The notes beneath the pieces are model-generated. The model was not told where the DNA came from, made no database searches, and was given only the letters and a program-made list of their open reading frames with translations. A DNA stretch of 64,000 nt from Chlorocebus sabaeus (lineage: Eukaryota > Chordata > Mammalia > Primates > Cercopithecidae): contig NW_027327447.1 of the NCBI RefSeq assembly GCF_047675955.1, positions 496,001 through 560,000 of the forward strand, given 5' to 3'. Below are positions 22,693-34,700 of the stretch, one piece after another. Position 1 is the first letter of the stretch, and each line of letters begins with the position of its first letter. Both the position numbers and the translations under genes were made by a program.

Positions 22693-25600
22693 AAGCTTTC
22701 TGAGAAACTGCTTTGTGTTCTGTTAATTCACCTCACAGAGTTACAGCTTTCCCCTTAAGAAGCCTTTTGGTAAGACTGTTCTTGTGGAATTTGCAGAGTG
22801 GTATTTGTAAGCCCATAGAGGGCTATGGTGAAAAAGGACATATCCTAAGATAAAAACTGAAAAGAACATTTCTGAGAAACTGCTTTGTGATATGTGACTT
22901 CCACTCACTGAGTGAGAGCTATATGTCATAGAGCTGTTTGCTAACCTTATTTCTGTGGAATCTGAGAAGGGATAATTCGGTTCCCTTTGAAGACTATAGG
23001 GCCAAAGGAAATATCCGCCATAAAAGTGAGAAAGAAGCTTTCTGAGAAACAGCTTTCTGATCTGTGAATTCATCCCACAGAGTTACAGCTTTCCCCTGAG
23101 GAAGCCTTTCGCTATGACTGTTCTTGTGGAATTTGCAAAGTGACATTTCGAAGGCCATAGAGAGCTATGGTGAAAAGGAAATATCTTCGGTTTAAAACGG
23201 GAAGAAGCTTTCTGAGACACTGCGTTGTGTTCTGTTAATTCATCTCACAAAGTTACAGCTTTCCCCTCACGAAGCCTTTCCCTAAGACTGTTCTTGTCGA
23301 ATTTGGGAAGTGATATTTAGAAGCCTACAGAGGTCTACAGTGAAAAAGGAAATAACCTAAGATAAAAACTGAAAATAAGCTTTCTGAAAAACTGCTTTGT
23401 GTTCTCTTAATTCATCTCACAGAGTTACAGCTTTCCTCTCAAGAATCCTTTCGCTAAGACTGTTCTTGTGCAATTTAGAACGTGATATTTAGAAGCCCAT
23501 AGAGGGCTATGGAGAAAAAGGAAATGTCCTTAGATAAAAACTGGAAAGAAGCTTTCTGAGAAACTGCTTTGTGTTCTGTTAATTCATCTCACAGAGTTAC
23601 AGCTTTCCCCTCGAGAAGCCTTTCGCTATGACTGTTCTTGTGTAATTCGCAAAGTAATATTTGGAAGCCCATATAGGGTTATGGTGAAAAAAGGAATATC
23701 TTCAGTTAGAATCTGTATAGAAGCTTTCTGAGAAACTGCTTTGTTTTCTGTTAATTCATCTCACAGAGTTACAGCTTTCCCCTCAAGAAGTCTTTCGTTA
23801 AGACTGTTCTTGTGGAATTTGCAAAGTGAAATTTGGAAGCCCATAGAGGGCTATGGTGAAAAAGGAAATGTCCTCAGATGAAAACTATAAAGAAGCTTCT
23901 TGAGAAACTACTTTGTGTTCCGTTAATTCATCTCACACAGTTACAGCTTTGCCCTCCAGAAACCGTTCATTAAGACCGTTCTTGTGGAATTTTCAAAGTG
24001 ATATTTGGAAACCCATAGGGGGCTATGGTGAAAAAGGAAATATCTTCAGTTATAAACTGGAAAGAAGTTTTCTGAGAAACTGCTTTGTGTTCTGTTAATT
24101 CATCTGACAGTGTTACACCTTTCCCCTCAAGAAGCATTCCGCTAAGACTGTTCTTGTGGAATTTGCAAAGTGACATTTGGAAGCCCATAGAGGGCTGTGG
24201 TGAAAAAGAAATTTCCTAAGATAAGAACTGAAAAGAAGCTTTCTGAGAAACGACTTTGTGTTCTGTTAATTCATCTTATAGAATTACAGCTTTCCCCTCA
24301 AGAAGTCGTTCACTAAGACTGTTCTTGTGGAATTTGCAAAGTGATATTTGGAAGCCCGTAGAGGACCATGGTGTAAAGGAAATATCTTCAGATAAAAACT
24401 GGAAAGTAGCTTTCTGAGAAATTGCTTTGTGTTCTGTTAATTCATCTCACAGAATTACGGCTTTCCCCTCAAGAAAACTTTCGCTAAAGCTGTTTTTGTG
24501 GAATTTGGAAAAAGGTATATGGAAAACCATAGAGATCTATGGTTAAAAAGAAAATATCCTAAGATAAAAACTGAAAAGAAAATTTCTGAGAAACTGCTTT
24601 GTGTTCTCTGAATTCATCTCACAGACTTACAGCTTTCCCCTCAAGAAACCGTTCACTAAGACTGTTCTCGTGGATTTTGCAAAGTGATATTTGGAAGCCC
24701 ATAGAGTGCTATGGGGAAAAAGGAAATATCTTCAGTTAAAAAGTGGAAAGAACGTTTCTGAGAAACTGCTTTGTGTTCTGTTAATCCATCTCACAGAGGT
24801 ACAGCATTCCCCTCAAGAAGTCGTTTACTAAGACTGTTCTTGTGAAATTTGCAAAGTGATATTAGGAAGTGCTTAGAGAACTATGGTGAAAAAGGAAATA
24901 TCGTAAGATAAAAACTGAAAAGAAGCTTTCTGAGAAACTGCTTTGTGTTTTGTTAATTCATCTCAGAGAGTTACAGCTTTCCGGACAAAAAGCCATTCAC
25001 TAAGACTGATCTGGTGTTATTTTCAAATTGATATTTGGAAGCCCATAGAGGGCTATGGTGAAAAGGGAAATATCTTCAGTTAAAAACTGGAAAGAAGCTT
25101 TCTGAGAAACGGTTTTGTGTTCTCTTAGTTCATCTCACAGAGTTACAGCTTTCCCCTCAAGAAGCCTTTCACCAAGACTGTTCTTGTGGAATTTCCAAAG
25201 TGGTCTTTGGAAGTCCATACATCGCTATGGTGAAAAAGGATATAGCTTCAGTTCATAAGTGAAAAGAAGCTTTCCGAGGAACTGCTTTGTGATATGTGAT
25301 TTCCTGTCACTGAGAAACAGCTGTATTTCGTAGAACTGTTGGCTAGGCTTATTTCTGTGGAATCTGAGAAATGTTACTTCGGATCTCTTTGAAGACTATA
25401 GGTCCAAAGGAAATATCCGCCACTAAAAGTGTGAAAGAAGCTTTCTGAGAAACTTCTTTGAGTTCTGTGAATTGATCTCACAGAGCTACAGTTTCCCCTC
25501 AAGAGGCCTTTCGCTAAGACTGTTCTCGTGGAATTTGCAAAGTGATATTTGGAAAACAATAGAGGGCTATGGTGAAAAAGGAAATATCCTAAGGTAAAAA

Positions 25601-28352
25601 CTGAAAAGAAGCTTTTTGAGAAACTGTTTTGCGTACCGTTAATTCATCTCACAGAGTTATAGCTTTCCCCTCAAGAAGCCGTTCATTAAGACTGTTGTTG
25701 TGAAATTTGCAAAATGATATTTGGAAGCTCATAGAGGGCTATGGTGAAAATGGAAATATCTTCAGTTAAAAACTGGAGTGAAGCTTTCTGAGAAACTGCT
25801 TTGTGTTCTGTTAATTCATACACAGAGTTACACCTTTCCTATCACGAATCCTTTCGCTAAGACTGTTCTTGTGGAGTTTACAAAGTGATATTTGGAAGCC
25901 CATAGAGGGGTACGGTTAAAAAGGAAATTTCCTCACATAAAAACTGGAAAGAAGCTTTCTGAGAAACTGCTTTGTGTTTTGTTAATTCATCTCACAGTAT
26001 TACAGCTCTACCCTCAAGAAGCCCTTCACTAAGACTGTTCTTCTGGAATTTCCAAAGAGATATTTGGAAGCCCATAGAGCGCTATGGTGAAAAAGGAAAT
26101 ATCTTCAGTTAAAAACTGGAGAGAAGCTTTCTGAGGAACTTCTTTGTGTTCTGTTAATTCATGCACAGAGTTACAGCTTTCCTATCAAGAATCCTTTCGC
26201 TAAGACTGTTCTTGTGGAGTTTACAAAGTGATATTTGGAAGCCCATAGAGGGGTACGGTTAAAAAGGAAATTTCCTCACATAAAAACTGGAAAGAAGTTT
26301 TCTGAGAAACTGCTTTGTGTTCTGTTAATTCATCTCACAGAGTTACAGCTTACCCCTCAAGAAGCATTTCGCTAAGACTGTTCTTGTGGAATTTGCAATG
26401 TGATATTTGGAAGCCCATGGAGGGATATGGTGAAAAAGGAAATATCTTCAATTAAAAACTGGAAAGAAGCTTTCTGAGAAACTGCTTTGTTTTCTGTTAA
26501 TTCATCTCACAGAGTTTCAGCTTTCCCCTCCAGAAGTCTTTCGCTAAGACGGTTCTCGTGGAATTTGCAAAGTGATATTTGGAAGCCGTGAGAGGGCTAT
26601 GGTGTAAAAGGAAATGTCCTCGGATCAAAAATGGAAAGAAGCTTTCCAACAAACTGTTTTGTGTTCTGTTAATTTATCTGACAGAGTTTCAGCTTTCCCC
26701 TCAAGAAGCCGTTCGCTAAGACTGTTCTTGTGGAATTTGCAAAGTGATATTTGAAAGCCCGTCGAGGGCTATGGTGAAAAAGGAAATACCTTCAGTTAAA
26801 AACTGGAAAGAAACTTTTTGAGAAACTGCTTTGTATTCTGTTAATTCACCTCACAGAGTTTCAGCTTTCCCCTCTAGAAGCCTTTCGCTAAGACTGTTCT
26901 TGTGGAATTTGCAAAGTGATATTTGTAAGCCCATAGAATTCGATGGTGAAAATGTAAATATCCTAAGATAAAAACTGAAAAGAACCATTCTGAGAAACGG
27001 CTTTGTGTTTTGTTAATTCATCTCACAGAGTTACAGGTTTCCCTTCAAGAAGCCTTTCGCTAAGACAGTTCTTTTGGAATATGCAAAGTGATATTTGGAA
27101 GCTCATAGTGACCTATAGTGAAAAAGGATATATCTTCAGTTAAAAACTGAAAAGAAGCTTTCTGAGAAACTGCTTTGTGATATATGACTTCCACTCACTG
27201 AGTTACAGCTGTATTTCGTAGAGCTGTTTGGCAGTCTTATTTCTGTGGAATCTGAGAACTGTTATTTCGGATCCCTTTGAAGACTGAAGGGCCAAAGGAA
27301 ATATCCGTCGTTAAAGTTAGAAAGAAGCTTTCTGAGAAACTTCTTTGTGATTTGCGAATTCATTTCAAAGAGTTACAGCTTTCCCCTCAAGAAGCCTTTC
27401 GCTAAGATTATTCTTGCACAATTTGAAAAATGATATTTGGAAGCCAATAGACGGCTATGGTGAAAACGAAATATCCTCCGATAAAAACTGGAAAGAAGCT
27501 TTCTGAGAAATTGCTTTGTGTTCTTTTAATTCATCTCACAGACTTACAGCTTTCCCCTCAGGAAGTCTTTCGCTAAGACTGTTCTTGCGGAATTTGAAAT
27601 GTGATATTTGGTAGCCCATAGAGCGCTATGGAGAAAAGGAAATATCTTCAGATAAAAACTGTAAAGAACATTCCTGAGAAACTGCTTTGTGTTCTGTTAA
27701 TTCACCTAACAGAGTTACAGCTTTCCCCTCTAGAAGCCTTTCGCTAAGACTGTTCTTGCTGTATTTTCAAAGTGATATTTTGAAGCCCATAGAGGGCTAC
27801 GGTGAAAAAGGATATAGCTTCAGTTAAAAACTGAAAGAGGCTTTCTGAGAAACGGTTTAGTATTATGTGACTTCCACTCACTGAGTTACAGCTGTATTTC
27901 CTAGAGCTGTTTGATAGCCTTATTTCTATGGAATCGGAGAACTGTTATTTTGGATCCCTTTGAAGACTATAGGGCCAAAGGAAATATCTGCCGCTAAAAG
28001 TGAGAAAGAAGCTTTCTGAGAAACTTCTCTGAGATCTGTTAATTCATCTCACAGAGTTACAGCATTCCACTCAAGAAGCCTTTCGCTAGGACTGTTCTTT
28101 TTGAATTTGCAAAGTGATATTTCGAAGCCCATAGACGGCTGTGGTGAAAAGGGAAATACCTTCAGTTAAAAAATGGAAAGAAGCTTTCTAAGAAACTGCT
28201 TTGTGTTCTGTTAATTCATCTCAAAGAGTTACAGCTTTACCCTCAAAAAGACTTTTGCTAAGACTCTTCTTGTGTAATACTCATAGTGATATTTGTAAGC
28301 CCTTATAGGGCTATGGTGAAAAAGGAAATATCCTAAGATAAAAGCTGAAAAG
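22693..28352 (+). repeat. Canonical 33-mer HOR, unit 5
   Basis: 5,660 bp and the last complete canonical unit before the mosaic domain. Divergent monomers lie at 22,865-23,034, 25,267-25,437, 27,155-27,324 and 27,838-28,008. The CENP-B-box-like site is at 23,186-23,201. It shares the unit 3 variants at 26,999 (m26) and 27,989 (m31). Confidence 0.95.
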
Positions 28353-29409
28353 AAGCTTTCTGAGAAACTGCTTTGTGTTCTGTTAATTCACCTCACAGAG
28401 TTACAGCTTTCCCCTTAAGAAGCCTTTTGGTAAGACTGTTCTTGTGGAATTTGCAGAGTGGTATTTGTAAGCCCATAGAGGGCTATGGTGAAAAAGGAAA
28501 TATCCTAAGATAAAAACTGAAAAGAACATTTCTGAGAAACTGCTTTGTGATATGTGACTTCCACTCACTGAGTGAGAGCTATATGTCATAGAGCTGTTTG
28601 CTAACCTTATTTCTGTGGAATCTGAGAAGGGATAATTCGGTTCCCTTTGAAGACTATAGGGCCAAAGGAAATATCCGCCATAAAAGTGAGAAAGAAGCTT
28701 TCTGAGAAACAGCTTTCTGATCTGTGAATTCATCCCACAGAGTTACAGCTTTCCCCTGAGGAAGCCTTTCGCTATGACTGTTCTTGTGGAATTTGCAAAG
28801 TGACATTTCGAAGGCCATAGAGAGCTATGGTGAAAAGGAAATATCTTCGGTTTAAAACGGGAAGAAGCTTTCTGAGACACTGCGTTGTGTTCTGTTAATT
28901 CATCTCACAAAGTTACAGCTTTCCCCTCACGAAGCCTTTCCCTAAGACTGTTCTTGTCGAATTTGGGAAGTGATATTTAGAAGCCTACAGAGGTCTACAG
29001 TGAAAAAGGAAATAACCTAAGATAAAAACTGAAAATAAGCTTTCTGAAAAACTGCTTTGTGTTCTCTTAATTCATCTCACAGAGTTACAGCTTTCCTCTC
29101 AAGAATCCTTTCGCTAAGACTGTTCTTGTGCAATTTAGAACGTGATATTTAGAAGCCCATAGAGGGCTATGGAGAAAAAGGAAATGTCCTTAGATAAAAA
29201 CTGGAAAGAAGCTTTCTGAGAAACTGCTTTGTGTTCTGTTAATTCATCTCACAGAGTTACAGCTTTCCCCTCGAGAAGCCTTTCGCTATGACTGTTCTTG
29301 TGTAATTCGCAAAGTAATATTTGGAAGCCCATATAGGGTTATGGTGAAAAAAGGAATATCTTCAGTTAGAATCTGTATAGAAGCTTTCTGAGAAACTGCT
29401 TTGTTTTCT

Positions 29410-29431
29410 GTTAATTCATCTCACAGAGTTA
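29410..29431 (+). other. m7/m18 recombination junction
   Basis: Left of 29,410 the monomer has m7-specific TTTGTTTTCTG. Right of 29,431 it has m18-specific TATAGC and CCGTTCATTAAG. Between them m7 and m18 are identical for 22 bases, which delimits the exchange. The join is in register, so monomer length is unchanged. Confidence 0.85.
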
Positions 29432-30288
29432 TAGCTTTCCCCTCAAGAAGCCGTTCATTAAGACTGTTGTTGTGAAATTTGCAAAATGATATTTGGAAGC
29501 TCATAGAGGGCTATGGTGAAAATGGAAATATCTTCAGTTAAAAACTGGAGAGAAGCTTTCTGAGAAACTGCTTTGTGTTCTGTTAATTCATACACAGAGT
29601 TACACCTTTCCTATCATGAATCCTTTCGCTAAGACTGTTCTTGTGGAGTTTACAAAGTGATATTTGGAAGCCCATAGAGGGGTATGGTTAAAAAGGAAAT
29701 TTCCTCACATAAAAACTGGAAAGAAGCTTTCTGAGAAACTGCTTTGTGTTTTGTTAATTCATCTCACAGTATCACAGCTCTACCCTCAAGAAGCCCTTCA
29801 CTAAGACTGTTCTTCTGGAATTTCCAAAGAGATATTTGGAAGCCCATAGAGCGCTATGGTGAAAAAGGAAATATCTTCAGTTAAAAACTGGAGAGAAGCT
29901 TTCTGAGGAACTTCTTTGTGTTCTGTTAATTCATGCACAGAGTTACAGCTTTCCTATCAAGAATCCTTTCGCTAAGACTGTTCTTGTGGAGTTTACAAAG
30001 TGATATTTGGAAGCCCATAGAGGGGTACGTTTAAAAAGGAAATTTCCTCACATAAAAACTGGAAAGAAGTTTTCTGAGAAATTGCTTTGTGTTCTGTTAA
30101 TTCATCTCACAGAGTTACAGCTTACCCCTCAAGAAGCATTTCGCTAAGACTGTTCTTGTGGAATTTGCAATGTGATATTTGGAAGCCCATGGAGGGATAT
30201 GGTGAAAAAGGAAATATCTTCAATTAAAAACTGGAAAGAAGCTTTCTGAGAAACTGCTTTGTTTTCTGTTAATTCATCTCACAGAGTT

Positions 30289-31724
30289 ACAGCTTTCCCC
30301 GCAAGAAGCCTTTCGCTAAGACTGTTCTTGTGGAGTTTGCAAAGTGATATTTGGAAGCCCATATAGGGCTATGCTGAAAAAGGAAATATCTTCCATTAAG
30401 AACTGGAAAGAGGCTTTCAGAGAAACTGCTTTGTGTTCTCTTAATTCATCTCACAGAGTTACAGCTTTTCACTCCAGAAGCCTTTCGCTAAGACTGTTCT
30501 TGTGGAATTTGCAAAGTGATATTTGGAAGCCCTTAGAGGGCTATGGTGAAAAAGGAAATATCCTAAGATAAAAATTGAGTAGAAGCTTTCTGAGAAACTG
30601 CTTTGTGCTCTGTTAATTAACTTCGCAGAGTTACAGCTTTACCCTAAAGAAGCTTTTTGCTAAGGCTGTTTATTGGAATTTGCAAAGTGATAATTGGAAG
30701 CACTTAGAAGGCTATGGTTAAAAAGGAAATAACTTCCGTTAAAAACTGGAAACAGGCTTTCTGAGAAACTGCTTTGTGTTGTGTTAATTCATCTCACAGA
30801 GTTACAGCTTTCCCCTCAAGAAGCCTTTCGCTAAGAGTGTTCTTGTGGAATTTAAAATGTAATATTTGCAAGCCCATAGTGCGCTGTGGTGAAAAAGGAA
30901 GTAACCTAAGATAAAAACTGAAAGGAAGCTTTTGGGGAAACTGCTTTCTGTTCTGTTAATTCAACTCACAGAGTTACAGTTTTCCCCTTAAGAAGCCTTT
31001 CCCTAAGACTCTTCTTGTTGAATTTAAAAAGTGAGATTTGGAAGCCCATAGAGGTCTATGGTGAAAAAGGAAATATCTACATTTAGAAACTGGAAAGAAT
31101 CTTTCTGAGAAACTACTTTGTGTTCTGTTAATTCATCTCACAGATTACAGCTTTCCCCTCAAGAAGACTTTCGCTAAGACTGTTCTTGTGGAATATGCAA
31201 ATAGAGATATTTGGAAGCCCACAGAGGGCTATGGTGAAAAAGGAAATCTCTTCCGTTAAAAACTGGAAAGAAGCTTTCTGAGAAACTGCTTTGTGTTCTG
31301 TTAATTCATCTCACAGAGTTACAGCTTTACCCTCAAGAAGCCTTTCGCTAAGACTGTTCTTGTGGAATTTCCAAAGTGATATTTGGAAGCCCATAGAGGG
31401 CTATGGTGAAAAAGGAAATATATTCAGTTAAAAAGTGGGAAGAAGCTTTCTGAGAAACTGCTTTGTTTCCTGTTAATTCATCTCACAGAGTTACAGCTTT
31501 CCCCTCAAGAAGCCTTTCGCTAAGACTCTTCTTGTGGAATTTGCAAAGTGATACTTGGAAGCACCTAGAGGGCTACGGTGAAAAAGGAAATCTCCTCCCT
31601 TAAAAACTGGAAAGAAGGACTCTGAGAAACTGTTTCGTGTTCTGTGAATTCATCTCAGTGAGTTACAGCTTTCCCCTCAAAAAGCCTTTTGCTAAGACTG
31701 TTCTTGTGGAATTCGCAAAGTGAT
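30289..31724 (+). repeat. Block D (short form, first copy): monomers D1-D9 absent from the 33-mer
   Basis: From 30,289 (GAGTTACAG where m23 has GAGTTTCAG) to 31,724 the monomers match none of m1-m33 specifically. Markers are CCCCGCAAGAAGCC in D1, ATGCTGAAAAAGG near 30,371, GGCTGTTTATTGG near 30,664, TAAAATGTAATATTTGC near 30,852, GCAAATAGAGATATTTGG near 31,198, and AAGGACTCTGAG starting D9. D6 is 173 bp (31,098-31,270), from a small deletion near 31,143 and an insertion near 31,201. The block is still AGM-like, type A alpha satellite with no divergent monomer. Confidence 0.85.
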
Positions 31725-31751
31725 ATTTGGAAGCCCATAGAGGGCTATGGT
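31725..31751 (+). other. D9/m7 recombination junction of the short D block
   Basis: T at 31,724 is D9-specific (GTGATATTTGG; m7 has GTGAAATTTGG). G at 31,752 is m7-specific (GGTGAAAAAGG; D9 in the long block has GGTAAAAAAGG). The exchange lies in the 27 shared bases between. The same junction occurs at 35,847-35,873. It explains the loss of exactly five monomers (E1-E3, m6, m7) between the 29-mer and 24-mer. Confidence 0.82.
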
Positions 31752-31786
31752 GAAAAAGGAAATGTCCTCAGATGAAAACTAGAAAG

Positions 31787-34700
31787 AAGCTTCTTGAGAA
31801 ACTACTTTGTGTTCCGTTAATTCATCTCACACAGTTACAGCTTTGCCCTCCAGAAACCGTTCATTAAGACCGTTCTTGTGGAATTTTCAAAGTGATATTT
31901 GGAAACCCATAGGGGGCTATGGTGAAAAAGGAAATATCTTCAGTTATAAACTGGAAAGAAGTTTTCTGAGAAACTGCTTTGTGTTCTGTTAATTCATCTG
32001 ACAGTGTTACACCTTTCCCCTCAAGAAGCATTCCGCTAAGACTGTTCTTGTGGAATTTGCAAAGTGACATTTGGAAGCCCATAGAGGGCTGTGGTGAAAA
32101 AGAAATTTCCTAAGATAAGAACTGAAAAGAAGCTTTCTGAGAAACGACTTTGTGTTCTGTTAATTCATCTTATAGAATTACAGCTTTCCCCTCAAGAAGT
32201 CGTTCACTAAGACTGTTCTTGTGGAATTTGCAAAGTGATATTTGGAAGCCCGTAGAGGACCATGGTGTAAAGGAAATATCTTCAGATAAAAACTGGAAAG
32301 TAGCTTTCTGAGAAATTGCTTTGTGTTCTGTTAATTCATCTCACAGAATTACGGCTTTCCCCTCAAGAAAACTTTCGCTAAAGCTGTTTTTGTGGAATTT
32401 GGAAAAAGGTATATGGAAAACCATAGAGATCTATGGTTAAAAAGAAAATATCCTAAGATAAAAACTGAAAAGAAAATTTCTGAGAAACTGCTTTGTGTTC
32501 TCTGAATTCATCTCACAGACTTACAGCTTTCCCCTCAAGAAACCGTTCACTAAGACTGTTCTCGTGGATTTTGCAAAGTGATATTTGGAAGCCCATAGAG
32601 TGCTATGGGGAAAAAGGAAATATCTTCAGTTAAAAAGTGGAAAGAACGTTTCTGAGAAACTGCTTTGTGTTCTGTTAATCCATCTCACAGAGGTACAGCA
32701 TTCCCCTCAAGAAGTCGTTTACTAAGACTGTTCTTGTGAAATTTGCGAAGTGATATTTGGAAGTGCTTAGAGAACTATGGTGAAAAAGGAAATATCGTAA
32801 GATAAAAACTGAAAAGAAGCTTTCTGAGAAACTGCTTTGTGTTTTGTTAATTCATCTCAGAGAGTTACAGCTTTCCGAACAAAAAGCCATTCACTAAGAC
32901 TGATCTTGTGTTATTTTCAAATTGATATTTGGAAGCCCATAGAGGGCTATGGTGAAAAGGGAAATATCTTCAGTTAAAAACTGGAAAGAAGCTTTCTGAG
33001 AAACGGTTTTGTGTTCTCTTAGTTCATCTCACAGAGTTACAGCTTTCCCCTCAAGAAGCCTTTCACCAAGACTGTTCTTGTGGAATTTCCAAAGTGGTCT
33101 TTGGAAGTCCATACGTCGCTATGGTGAAAAAGGATATAGCTTCAGTTAAAAAGTGAAAAGAAGCTTTCCGAGGAACTGCTTTGTGATATGTGATTTCCTG
33201 TCACTGAGAAACAGCTGTATTTCGTAGAACTGTTGGCTAGGCTTATTTCTGTGGAATCTGAGAAATGTTACTTCGGATCTCTTTGAAGACTATAGGTCCA
33301 AAGGAAATATCCGCCACTAAAAGTGTGAAAGAAGCTTTCTGAGAAACTTCTTTGAGTTCTGTGAATTGATCTCACAGAGCTACAGATTCCCCTCAAGAGG
33401 CCTTTCGCTAAGACTGTTCTCGTGGAATTTGCAAAGTGATATTTGGAAAACAATAGAGGGCTATGGTGAAAAAGGAAATATCCTAAGGTAAAAACTGAAA
33501 AGAAGCTTTTTGAGAAACTGTTTTGCGTACCGTTAATTCATCTCACAGAGTTATAGCTTTCCCCTCAAGAAGCCGTTCATTAAGACTGTTGTTGTGAAAT
33601 TTGCAAAATGATATTTGGAAGCTCATAGAGGGCTATGGTGAAAATGGAAATATCTTCAGTTAAAAACTGGAGAGAAGCTTTCTGAGAAACTGCTTTGTGT
33701 TCTGTTAATTCATACACAGAGTTACACCTTTCCTATCATGAATCCTTTCGCTAAGACTGTTCTTGTGGAGTTTACAAAGTGATATTTGGAAGCCCATAGA
33801 GGGGTATGGTTAAAAAGGAAATTTCCTCACATAAAAACTGGAAAGAAGCTTTCTGAGAAACTGCTTTGTGTTTTGTTAATTCATCTCACAGTATCACAGG
33901 TCTACCCTCAAGAAGCCCTTCACTAAGACTGTTCTTCTGGAATTTCCAAAGAGATATTTGGAAGCCCATAGAGCGCTATGGTGAAAAAGGAAATATCTTC
34001 AGTTAAAAACTGGAGAGAAGCTTTCTGAGGAACTTCTTTGTGTTCTGTTAATTCACGCACAGAGTTACAGCTTTCCTATCAAGAATCCTTTCGCTAAGAC
34101 TGTTCTTGTGGAGTTTACAAAGTGATATTTGGAAGCCCATAGAGGGGTACGGTTAAAAAGGAAATTTCCTCACATAAAAACTGGAAAGAAGTTTTCTGAG
34201 AAACTGCTTTGTGTTCTGTTAATTCATCTCACAGAGTTACAGCTTACCCCTCAAGAAGCATTTCGCTAAGACTGTTCTTGTGGAATTTGCAATGTGATAT
34301 TTGGAAGCCCATGGAGGGATATGGTGAAAAAGGAAATATCTTCAATTAAAAACTGGAAAGAAGCTTTCTGAGAAACTGCTTTGTTTTCTGTTAATTCATC
34401 TCACAGAGTTACAGCTTTCCCCGCAAGAAGCCTTTCGCTAAGACTGTTCTTGTGCAGTTTGCAAAGTGATATTTGGAAGCCCATATAGGGCTATGCTGAA
34501 AAAGGAAATATCTTCCATTAAGAACTGGAAAGAGGCTTTCAGAGAAACTGCTTTGTGTTCTCTTAATTCATCTCACAGAGTTACAGCTTTTCACTCCAGA
34601 AGCCTTTCGCTAAGACTGTTCTTGTGGAATTTGCAAAGTGATATTTGGAAGCCCTTAGAGGGCTATGGTGAAAAAGGAAATATCCTAAGATAAAAATTGA

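Larger units (their letters stand above)
28353..31786 (+). repeat. Recombinant 20-monomer unit: m1-m6, m7/m18 hybrid, m19-m22, D1-D9
   Basis: This unit opens the mosaic domain. It begins as a canonical unit (m1-m6 from 28,353, divergent m2 at 28,525-28,694, CENP-B-box-like site at 28,846-28,861). Inside the monomer at 29,381-29,552 it switches from m7 to m18, removing eleven monomer lengths (m8 to m18) relative to the 33-mer. m19-m22 follow from 29,553. The monomer at 30,239 starts as m23 and becomes D1 at 30,289. D2-D9 start at 30,411, 30,583, 30,754, 30,926, 31,098, 31,271, 31,443 and 31,615. The unit is 3,434 bp and then passes into m8. Confidence 0.9.

Noticed and set aside
30344..30571. 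75-codon plus-strand frame in D1-D2
   Set aside because: It crosses a monomer boundary in block D and is a by-product of the repeat, like the others.
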